A stretch of 49,663 bases of DNA, taken from assembly GCF_900110265.1 (NCBI RefSeq), contig NZ_FODB01000026.1, positions 1 to 49,663 of the forward strand, given 5' to 3'. The notes beneath the pieces were generated by a model, which was not told where the DNA came from, did not search any database, and saw nothing but the letters and a program-made list of their open reading frames with translations. Below, in pieces: positions 34,876 through 42,260 of this stretch. Numbering within the stretch: position 1 is the stretch's first letter; every line of letters starts with the position of its first letter. The DNA is from Vreelandella aquamarina (GTDB lineage Bacteria; Pseudomonadota; Gammaproteobacteria; Pseudomonadales; Halomonadaceae). The position numbers were made by a program, and so were the translations under genes.

Positions 34876-35955
34876 CTAATCAAATAAATCCCCCTGTGCC
34901 CGGGGCGGGCGAAAATCACGGGTATTCAGCCCCTGCTCGGTGCGTGGCTGCATGTTCCACTGGCGGCTAGCACGCTGAAACCGCTGGGCGATTAAGTCAG
35001 CGAATACTCCCTCACCGCGAAAGCGCTTACCAAAGGCAGCATCGTAGGTTTTACCGCCCCGACACTGGCGCATCAAACTCATTACCTTAGCGGCGCGCTC
35101 GGGGTAGTGGGCTTCTAGCCACGCTTCAAACAGCGGCGCGACCTCGTGGGGTAGCCTTAGCAGCATCCAGTTCGCGGTGCGCGCCCCGGCACGGCTGGCG
35201 GCTTCCAGAATGCGTTCAATTTCGTGGTCGGTCAGCCCGGGAATAATCGGCGATACCAGCGTGCCCACCGGTATGCCCGCCGTATTTAGCTCGCGAATCA
35301 CTTTCAGGCGCGCCTGCGGCGATGCCGCACGGGGTTCCAGCGTGCGCTTTAGGTTAGCGTCTAGGCTGGTCAAACTCACGAACACCCGCACCAAGCGATG
35401 CTCCGCCATTTCTGCTAGTAGATCTATATCTCGCAAAATCAGCGTGCTTTTCGTCACTAGCGTCACCGGGTGGCGGCAAGCTAGCAGCAGTTCCAGCAAG
35501 CGGCGGGTGGTTTGGTAGGTGGCCTCTAGCGGCTGGTAACAGTCGGTATTACCGGAGAGGTTAATGGGGCGACAAACGTATTGAGGGTGGCAAAGCTCCT
35601 CTTTTAAATGCTCCACAAGCCCGCGGCGGGCGATCAGTTTGGTTTCAAAATCCAACCCTGGCGACAAATCCCAATAGGCGTGGGAGGGGCGCGCATAGCA
35701 GTAGATACAGCCATGCTCACAGCCGCGATACGGGTTAAGCGAACGATCAAAGGGTAAATCTGGAGAGTTGTTCCAAGAGAGCGCGCTTTTACTGGCTTCC
35801 TCGCGCACTTCTGTTGCCAGCGAGGTGGTGGCCTCCTCTTGCCACCAGCCGTCATCCTCCGCCACGCTGCGGGTAGGGGCGAAGCGGTTATGTGGGTCGT
35901 AGGTTGCACCACGCCCTTTATGCACGGTAGTGCGGGAAGGGTCAAACGCCGCCAT
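34876..35955 (-). CDS. PA0069 family radical SAM protein
   Basis: A 359-residue protein with the radical SAM cluster motif in NPYRGCEHGCIYCYARPSHA (CxxxCxYC), followed by LSPGLDFETKLIARRG. Downstream are INLSGNTDCYQPLEA and VSLTSLDANLKRTLEPRAAS. These match the PA0069/Rv2578c family, related to spore photoproduct lyase-like proteins, with no firmly known substrate. GAGGTGGCAG precedes the ATG. A 22-bp palindrome lies 24 bases upstream of the start codon. Confidence 0.93.
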   Translation of the reverse strand: MAAFDPSRTTVHKGRGATYDPHNRFAPTRSVAEDDGWWQEEATTSLATEVREEASKSALSWNNSPDLPFDRSLNPYRGCEHGCIYCYARPSHAYWDLSPGLDFETKLIARRGLVEHLKEELCHPQYVCRPINLSGNTDCYQPLEATYQTTRRLLELLLACRHPVTLVTKSTLILRDIDLLAEMAEHRLVRVFVSLTSLDANLKRTLEPRAASPQARLKVIRELNTAGIPVGTLVSPIIPGLTDHEIERILEAASRAGARTANWMLLRLPHEVAPLFEAWLEAHYPERAAKVMSLMRQCRGGKTYDAAFGKRFRGEGVFADLIAQRFQRASRQWNMQPRTEQGLNTRDFRPPRAQGDLFD

Positions 35956-35978
35956 CTGCCACCTCGTAAGATATGTCG

Positions 35979-36000
35979 CTGTATATGTTTAAACATACAG
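35979..36000. promoter_or_regulatory. 22-bp palindrome upstream of the radical SAM gene
   Basis: CTGTAT at 35979-35984 and ATACAG at 35995-36000 flank the perfect core TGTTTAAACA (35986-35995). It has the outer arms of an SOS-type box, but CTG and CAG are 16 bases apart rather than 10, so LexA is unlikely. It is a good candidate for an operator of another dimeric regulator. Confidence 0.5.
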
Positions 36001-36052
36001 TATATGGCGTATGAAAGAGGGTGCAAGCACGACGCTGCTAGCTCATGCTGAG

Positions 36053-36556
36053 CTAAAATGCTTCGTGCCAGTACTGTAGTGTCGTTTCTGATACCACGCC
36101 ATGCTGCGTACCAATCTCAATAACCGCTTGCTGGAGCGCGCGGGCCAAAGTTGGTTGGTGGCATAACGCTAACGACCGAATCATGCGCGTAATACGCAGA
36201 TGGTTGTGGCCCCCAGCTTTCAACCAGATATGGGTTTGTATCGATAGCGTTGGCTGAGCGGTGATGATGTTGCCATCCCGTGTTAGCCCCAAAAAATTTA
36301 ACATTACATCCAGTGAGCGTTGCTGGTGGTGGCGTAAGTGCTCGTCATTCGCAAAAGCTGTTTGCACCGCAGGCGTTAAGAGCGGCGCAAAGCTATTAAA
36401 ACGACTCGCTTCTGGGATAGGAAACAGCCACTGGATATAATCGTGGGTATGCTCTAGCCAAAAAGGCGAGAGCGCCCAGATATCTTCAAGTAAACGCCCT
36501 TTATGATCGGGGGATTCACCGCGATAAAACGCGAGTAAGCGGGTATCGTTATCCAT
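36053..36556 (-). CDS. OGFr-domain (opioid growth factor receptor-related) protein
   Basis: A 167-residue soluble protein. The block RLLEDIWALSPFWLEHTHDY with IQWLFPIPEASRFNSFAPLL, and SLDVMLNFLGLT after it, matches the conserved N-terminal domain of opioid growth factor receptors (OGFr_N). The same domain occurs in scattered bacterial proteins of unknown function. GGGGAG is five bases before the ATG. It lies 73 bases after the WYL regulator gene on the same strand and may be transcribed with it. Confidence 0.8.
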   Translation of the reverse strand: MDNDTRLLAFYRGESPDHKGRLLEDIWALSPFWLEHTHDYIQWLFPIPEASRFNSFAPLLTPAVQTAFANDEHLRHHQQRSLDVMLNFLGLTRDGNIITAQPTLSIQTHIWLKAGGHNHLRITRMIRSLALCHQPTLARALQQAVIEIGTQHGVVSETTLQYWHEAF

Positions 36557-36629
36557 TATGTCTCCCCATTAACGTTTCAGCGTGGCCATGCAGCGCCAAT
36601 CCGAGCGCAGGCAGTTTTCGTACAAAGCC

Positions 36630-37664
36630 TCAGTGTGTCTCGTAGGTGAGCGTTGTGTCCTGGTAGTGCGCTAGTACCTGCTCAGCACTCTTTTTTAATG
36701 CCTCACGCCACGTGGCAGGGGCGGTGACTTTCACATTGGCGCCCATGCCCATCAGCCACCAGAGGGTTTGTTGGTCATCCGGCACTTGGGCGGTTAACCG
36801 GTACCAGTTACTGTCGGGGAGGGCTTCAATGGTTTGCGTCTCAGAAAGCGGTGTTTCCTGCAGCAACCACGCCACAGGTTTCGCGATCTCCGCTTCCAGC
36901 GTCACATCGCTCGGCCCTTGCCGATAACCAAACGCGCCGCCCTGAATGTAGCGGTCAATATCAAAATCAGGCTGTGCCTGCCAGGGGTGCTGGCTGAGTG
37001 TGGCTTGTTTAATGCGATGCAGGGCAAACTGGCGCAAATCCTCAAATCCGTTTACATGGGCCAGTAAATAGGTCGCGCTATGGCGGCTGACGATGCCTTG
37101 CGGATGAAGCGTGAACGGCTTTTCTGTTTCGCTGGAGCGCGACAGGTAGACGACATCAACCGTCTTCTGCTCTAGTAGAGCCTCGGAAATAGTTTGCCAA
37201 GTGGACTCATCTATTTCAGCCGGAATCAGCGCTTTACCGTTGGGAATGGCACGTACTTTTCGCGCCCATTGGCTAAGCCCGTTGGCGTTCATTTCATCCA
37301 ATAACCGCCGAGCATCGGTAAAGTGGGGCGATAACTGCCCGACCACCACCGGAGGCAAGAGCCCTTTTAAATACTCTTCCGCTAGCACCAGCGTTAAGGC
37401 GCTGGGTACATCCAGTGCCGGTAGCTGGCACTGAAAATCACGATCAAAATACCAGCGGTAAGGCTTCTGGCTATCGTCGCAGCCAATCGGAAACTGAGTG
37501 GAGAGCTTCTGGCTAAGGTCACGCTGTAGGGAGCGAGTGTCGATCTTAAAACCACGCTCGGCAAGCTTCTCCTTTAGCACAGGGGTCGCGATACGCCCAG
37601 GAAAGCGGGGAATCAGCTGCAGCATGGTTAAATAACGAAAGAGCGTGTCGCGTGCATCAGACAT
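36630..37664 (-). CDS. WYL-domain transcriptional regulator
   Basis: A 344-residue protein. Residues about 1-60 form a winged helix-turn-helix (LFRYLTMLQLIPRFPGRIAT; RGFKIDTRSLQRDLSQKLST). Residues about 150-225 form the WYL domain, with VDVVYLSRSSETEKPFTLHP, GIVSRHSATYLLAHVNG and LRQFALHRIKQATL, followed by a WCX-like C-terminal region. Proteins of this plan (BrxR, CapW) repress defence operons and sense nucleic acid or damage signals. Here it lies near a restriction-type operon and could control it or the genes next to it. The link is inference. Confidence 0.88.
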   Translation of the reverse strand: MSDARDTLFRYLTMLQLIPRFPGRIATPVLKEKLAERGFKIDTRSLQRDLSQKLSTQFPIGCDDSQKPYRWYFDRDFQCQLPALDVPSALTLVLAEEYLKGLLPPVVVGQLSPHFTDARRLLDEMNANGLSQWARKVRAIPNGKALIPAEIDESTWQTISEALLEQKTVDVVYLSRSSETEKPFTLHPQGIVSRHSATYLLAHVNGFEDLRQFALHRIKQATLSQHPWQAQPDFDIDRYIQGGAFGYRQGPSDVTLEAEIAKPVAWLLQETPLSETQTIEALPDSNWYRLTAQVPDDQQTLWWLMGMGANVKVTAPATWREALKKSAEQVLAHYQDTTLTYETH

Positions 37665-37703
37665 AATAAGCCAACCTTGGCCACTGTGATAAAGATGAAG
37701 AGT

Positions 37704-38354
37704 TTACCGAACCTCACAAAACTTAGCGACTCTCTCGGGTAACTCATGGGTCGCTTTGGTGATGAGGTGGGCGCGATGGCGCCAGAGCATGGCAACTCGC
37801 ACATCGGGTTGCGCATTGGGCAAGTGCCACCAAAGCTCGGCAGGGTGAGTATCTGCCGTCACTTCGAGCGATGTGTCAGGGTGCCCCTCCAACCAGCGAT
37901 ACACCTCCATTGCATTGCGGCCCACGCACACCGGGAACAGCGGTGCATCAACCGGTAGCGCAACACCTAACGCCAGCAGCAGCGTGTTCACTTCATGGTC
38001 GCACGCCAGGTGCCAACGATGCCGGCTAGCCACCAAGGGGGCGGTAAGATGGCCTGCCACACAGTGCCAAATCAGATGCGCCTGTAAATAGAGGCGCGAT
38101 TCCTCTGTGAGTGTGGCGCTATAGCGTGGGCAAAAATAGAGAAACTTACCATCGGTGCTGGCGCTACCGAAATGTTGATCAGTAATAGGAGACAACATTA
38201 AGAACTGGCTAAAAAAGCTCATAACAGGCAGCGTTTCGGCCCATGTGTCGCGATCCGCCTGCCACTTCACAAGCTCCTGCCGAGCGCAATCATCAGTAAG
38301 TAAACAATCGGGCATCATCACCATCACTTTTACTCTTTTTGATGTTAGAGGCAT
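37704..38354 (-). CDS. DUF2201-like putative metallopeptidase without VWA domain
   Basis: A 216-residue protein. Residues about 90-105 read LQAHLIWHCVAGH, which supplies an H-x3-H-x4-H metal site like that of DUF2201_N putative metallopeptidases. It continues with HRWHLACDHEVNTLLLALGV. DUF2201 proteins usually carry a C-terminal VWA-like domain and pair with a MoxR-type AAA ATPase; here the protein stops after the peptidase-like part and no MoxR is adjacent. The start is uncertain because methionines at residues 11, 13 and 14 are also possible. It precedes the WYL gene on the same strand by 39 bases, so the two probably share a transcript. Confidence 0.65.
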   Translation of the reverse strand: MPLTSKRVKVMVMMPDCLLTDDCARQELVKWQADRDTWAETLPVMSFFSQFLMLSPITDQHFGSASTDGKFLYFCPRYSATLTEESRLYLQAHLIWHCVAGHLTAPLVASRHRWHLACDHEVNTLLLALGVALPVDAPLFPVCVGRNAMEVYRWLEGHPDTSLEVTADTHPAELWWHLPNAQPDVRVAMLWRHRAHLITKATHELPERVAKFCEVR

Positions 38355-38773
38355 ACGTTATGGTGGTGATGCGACAACTAATGTCGCGTTATTTTTGAAT
38401 ATGCATACTTAGGCGTTATGTGTGCCGCATGGGGGCTAAAGTGCTGCCGGAGCGCTGGCTAGTGACGTTAGCGTGGCGAGAAAAATAGACCAGATGGCAA
38501 GGCAGCTATACACCCTAAAAGCATAATGGTGAATAAGGAATGCCACGATTAGTCAAGACCACCATCGAGATTGACAAGTGGAAGCATCAGGGGCGCCAAC
38601 AAGCGGCACGATGGCTGGGGTAGAGATATGGCGTGATTGGGTGATCTGAGGACGCGTATTACCTAAGCAGATGCCAGACATCACACCTTTGCGTAGAATA
38701 CTAGGCAAGTTAGCTTAGCTTGATTAAGCCCAAGAGTGGCAAAGTAGCCACCGCAATCTGACAGGGAGGTAGA
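38355..38773. other. Gene-poor gap between divergent units of the accessory island
   Basis: No credible protein gene is visible in these 419 bases. An inverted repeat GCGAC (38371-38375) / GTCGC (38383-38387) lies 17 bases upstream of the metallopeptidase start and could be an operator. A 27-codon open frame at 38540-38623 has AAGGA just before its ATG but is too short to trust. The right-hand part presumably holds the promoter of the rightward operon, ending in GGGAGG before ATG 38774. Confidence 0.5.
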
Positions 38774-39285
38774 ATGGTCACGGTTTATCCACGTCTAAGC
38801 GACGCTGAGTTAGAAGCATTGCCTTCCCGTACTGAGGCGAGTATTTACCGCAATGCCTATGAAATTGCCTGCTGGCTAAAAGAGCGTCACGACGCTGTCG
38901 CAGAGCCAGGGGAGTACCTGCCCAGCAGCCAAAAAGCAGTGGCTGTTTACACGTGGAAAAGGCCCCAAGACCAATGGCCGCTGTTACAGAGAGCAATTGC
39001 CGAACTGGAGCAAGACGGCTTGCAACCGCAGGATATTTTACCGCTTACCCCCTTTAAGGTGGCTAACAGCCAAGTGTTGCAAGCGCAGCGCTCCAAAAAC
39101 AAAAACCACAGTACAACGAGCGTATGTTTAATGTTGCAGCGGTAAAAGGGCTGGAAGCACCAGTGGTGATCTTGGTCGACATGAATACCAGTGTTTGGGC
39201 TGCGAACCCGAAGGTGGAGTATTTAGGAGCGTCTCAGGAGCGGGTGAACGTGTTAGTGTTTATTTCTGCACAGGATTTTAAATGA
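38774..39285 (+). pseudogene. Decayed SF1 (UvrD-like) helicase remnant
   Basis: Two frames together read as a fragment of a UvrD-type helicase. The first (38774-39145) starts MVTVYPRLSDAELEALPSRT and contains LEQDGLQPQDILPLTPFK, resembling the region around motif IV. The second frame, continuing to TGA 39283-39285, contains MFNVAAVKGLEAPVVILVDM (motif V) and EYLGASQERVNVLVFI (motif VI, whose usual SRAR is SQER). The frame change coincides with AAAAACAAAAA at 39095-39105, a slippage-prone tract. The N-terminal ATPase half is absent. Its stop overlaps the SNF2 start, showing former translational coupling in this operon. Confidence 0.7.
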
Positions 39286-42206
39286 GCATCACCGCCTACC
39301 ACGCAAAATATTATGCCTACGAGTTAACCAAACGCCATGCTGATAGGGGGGTTGATCGCCTATCGCAGTCTCTGTTTGATGCCAGTGTGGATTTAAACCC
39401 ACACCAAATTGAAGCGGCGCTGTTTGCTATGCGTAACCCGCTACAACAAGGTGTACTGCTGGCTGATGAAGTAGGGTTAGGTAAAACCATTGAGGCCGCC
39501 TTGGTAGTTTGCCAGCTATGGGCGGAGCGTCGTCGCCGTATTTTGATAATTGCACCCGCCAGCTTGCGTAAGCAATGGGCACAAGAGCTGTATGAGAAAT
39601 TCGCAGTCCCCACCAAAGTAGTGGATGCGGCTGTATTGCGCCAAGAGGCAGTCGGAAATGTGTTGCAGACGCTCGAATACATAACGCGTAGCAACATTGT
39701 GATTATGTCGTATCATTTTGCGACTCGACTGGAAGAAGAGCTGCGCGGTATTCCATGGGATCTAGTCGTATTGGATGAGGCCCACAAACTGCGCAATGCC
39801 CATCGTCCAAGCAACCGTATTGGACAAGCATTACGCCGCGCCCTGGAAGGGCGTAAAAAGCTATTGTTGACCGCCACGCCGCTGCAAAACTCGCTCATGG
39901 AGCTTTATGGGTTGTCTACTCTGATTGATGAGCATCTATTTGGCGACGATAAAGCCTTCCGTAAGCAGTTTGTGAATAATGATGCTAACCTGCCGGAATT
40001 GCGCGAAAGGATAAAACACTTTACCCACCGCACATTGCGTAAAGATGTGTTGGAATATGTGCAATACACTCAGCGCAAAGCCCTTACTCAACCCTTTGAG
40101 CCAACTGATGACGAGCAAGCAGTTTACGATGCTGTCTCAGCCTTTTTGCAGCGTGAGTACTCTTTTGCTTTGCCGAAAAGTCAGCGCCATCTGACAGGTC
40201 TGATTCTGCGTAAATTACTTGCCTCTAGTACTCCAGCCATTATGGGTACCCTTAGCAGTATTTATCAACGTCTGGAACAGCAGCTTAAGGAGATGCATGA
40301 AAATTTAGTCTCAGTGTCTAATGGCTCCAGCTGGTGGTACACCCTGGCGGATGAAGAAGACTTGGAAAGCGATACGCTTGAAGCATTAGAAGAACAAACT
40401 CAAGAGAGCGCGTCGGCAGCAATAGCAGCAGATGCTAATAACCCCACCAATTTAACGCGTGCCCTAGAAGAAGAAATGGCTGAACTAGGGGGCATTATTG
40501 AGCAAGCAAGTAACCTGAATGACCACACTAAAGCCAGCGCCTTGCTTTCTGCTTTAACCCTTGGCTTTGAGAACATGCAGGCCTATCGTGCGCCGCGCAA
40601 AGCGATTATCTTTACCGAATCGCGCCGCACCCAGGAGTACCTCCACCAGTTTCTCTCAGCTAACGGCTACGCGGGCAAGCTGGTGTTGTTTAGCGGTACC
40701 AATAACCACCCGGAAAGCCAAGTGATCTACCGCCAATGGCTGGAAGAGCACAGAGGCACCGACCGAGTGACTGGTTCGGCACAGATTGATAAGCGCACTG
40801 CCTTGATTGACCATTTCCGAGACAAAAACGGCGCGGATATCATGATTGCTACCGAAGCCGCCGCCGAAGGGGTAAACCTGCAGTTTTGTGCACTGTTGAT
40901 TAATTATGACCTGCCCTGGAACCCCCAACGCGTTGAACAGCGTATCGGCCGCTGCCATCGCTATGGTCAACAGTTTGACGTGGTAGTAATCAACTTCCTT
41001 AATACCCGCAATCAGGCGGATCAACGCGTGCTGGAGCTACTGTCAGAAAAGCTCAATCTGTTTTCCGGCGTGTTTGGTGCCTCTGATGAAGTGCTGGGAC
41101 GCATTGAAAGCGGCATTGACTTCGAAAAACGTATTCTGACCATTTATGATACCTGCCGCACGCCAGAGGAAATTGAAGCCGCCTTCAATCAGTTGCAAAG
41201 CGAGCTAGAAGAAGTGATTACCCACCGCGTGCAGGAAACCCAGGAAAAGTTGCTAGAAAACTTCGATGAAGACGTTCATGACCGGCTTAAACTGCGGCTG
41301 GACGAAGCTGAAGCCCGGCTGGATAAAATAGGCCGCTGGTTTTGGGGCGTTAGCCGCTATGCGCTGGCCAAGTGCGCCCGTTTTGAGCCACAAACCTATA
41401 GTTTTGCCCTGCAGGATGTGCCCAGTGATGTGAGTCAACACGCTCCGCCGGGACACTATCAACTAATTCGTGGGGCCGCTCAAGCGGACATGCTGGCCCA
41501 TGCCTACCGTTTGAGCCATCCGCTGGGGGAGTGGGCTTTGCAGCAGGCTCGTCAGGCAGCTACGCCAGTGGCAAGTGTCACCTTTGATTACCAACGCCAT
41601 GAAACCAAGCTCTCGCAGGTGGAAGCGCTGGTTGGGCAGTCTGGCTGGCTGACACTGCAGCGCTTAGCCTTTACCGCTTTTGAAACCACTGAACGGCTAC
41701 TGTTTAGCGGCATGACCGATAGTGGCGTACTGCTGGACCAAGAAGCCTGTGAAAAACTAATGTCGGTAGAAGCTCGGGGCGTGCCAAGCGCTATTTCGCT
41801 CCAGCCCCCAGCGGCCTTGGTCGAAAATAGCCAGTGCCAGTTGCAAGCGGTGACGGCCGAGCTACTGGAAGATAACCAGCGGCTATTTATGGAAGAGCGC
41901 GACAAGCTGGAAAAGTGGGCTGACGATAAACTGCTGGCCGCTGAAGAAGCCCTTAAAAACACCAAGGCCCAGCTTAAACAGCACAAGCGCGATGCCCGTA
42001 AGGCCATCACCCTACAGGAACAAAACGCCTATCAGGAAAAAATCGCCGCTCTCGAACGCCAGCAGCGCCAGCAACGCCGCGAAATTTTCAATGCCGAAGA
42101 TGAGATCATCGACAAACGCGACGAACTGATTGATTCCTTGCAGGTTAGGTTGAAGGAAACCACTGAAACAGAACTGCTCTTCACCCTACGTTGGCAGGTA
42201 GTGTAG
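39282..42206 (+). CDS. SNF2-family helicase/translocase, defence-associated
   Basis: A 974-residue Swi2/Snf2 ATPase. Walker A is LADEVGLGKTIEAALV (K68), followed by IAPASLRKQWAQEL, DEAH at 165-168 and LLLTATPLQNSLMELYGL. The second RecA lobe has IIFTESRRTQEYLHQFLS, ATEAAAEGVNLQFC and QRIGRCHRYGQ. The last 300 residues include a long charged coiled coil (about 870-960). SNF2 proteins of this plan accompany methylase-restriction genes such as DISARM DrmD. The ATG lies in an ATGA overlap with the upstream remnant. It probably translocates on double-stranded DNA. No endonuclease motif is visible in it. Confidence 0.92.
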   Translation: MSITAYHAKYYAYELTKRHADRGVDRLSQSLFDASVDLNPHQIEAALFAMRNPLQQGVLLADEVGLGKTIEAALVVCQLWAERRRRILIIAPASLRKQWAQELYEKFAVPTKVVDAAVLRQEAVGNVLQTLEYITRSNIVIMSYHFATRLEEELRGIPWDLVVLDEAHKLRNAHRPSNRIGQALRRALEGRKKLLLTATPLQNSLMELYGLSTLIDEHLFGDDKAFRKQFVNNDANLPELRERIKHFTHRTLRKDVLEYVQYTQRKALTQPFEPTDDEQAVYDAVSAFLQREYSFALPKSQRHLTGLILRKLLASSTPAIMGTLSSIYQRLEQQLKEMHENLVSVSNGSSWWYTLADEEDLESDTLEALEEQTQESASAAIAADANNPTNLTRALEEEMAELGGIIEQASNLNDHTKASALLSALTLGFENMQAYRAPRKAIIFTESRRTQEYLHQFLSANGYAGKLVLFSGTNNHPESQVIYRQWLEEHRGTDRVTGSAQIDKRTALIDHFRDKNGADIMIATEAAAEGVNLQFCALLINYDLPWNPQRVEQRIGRCHRYGQQFDVVVINFLNTRNQADQRVLELLSEKLNLFSGVFGASDEVLGRIESGIDFEKRILTIYDTCRTPEEIEAAFNQLQSELEEVITHRVQETQEKLLENFDEDVHDRLKLRLDEAEARLDKIGRWFWGVSRYALAKCARFEPQTYSFALQDVPSDVSQHAPPGHYQLIRGAAQADMLAHAYRLSHPLGEWALQQARQAATPVASVTFDYQRHETKLSQVEALVGQSGWLTLQRLAFTAFETTERLLFSGMTDSGVLLDQEACEKLMSVEARGVPSAISLQPPAALVENSQCQLQAVTAELLEDNQRLFMEERDKLEKWADDKLLAAEEALKNTKAQLKQHKRDARKAITLQEQNAYQEKIAALERQQRQQRREIFNAEDEIIDKRDELIDSLQVRLKETTETELLFTLRWQVV

Positions 42207-42260
42207 CGGCACTTAAGCAATATCAGGATAGAACCACACCGCATCAGGAGAAAGAATCTA

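Noticed and set aside
35979-36000. LexA (SOS) box at the radical SAM promoter.
   Set aside because: CTG and CAG are 16 bases apart, whereas LexA needs CTG-N10-CAG. Kept only as an unnamed palindrome.
38540-38623. A 27-codon ORF with AAGGA before its ATG in the gap between the divergent operons.
   Set aside because: Too short, no recognisable motif and immediate loss of frame; listed only in the gap description.
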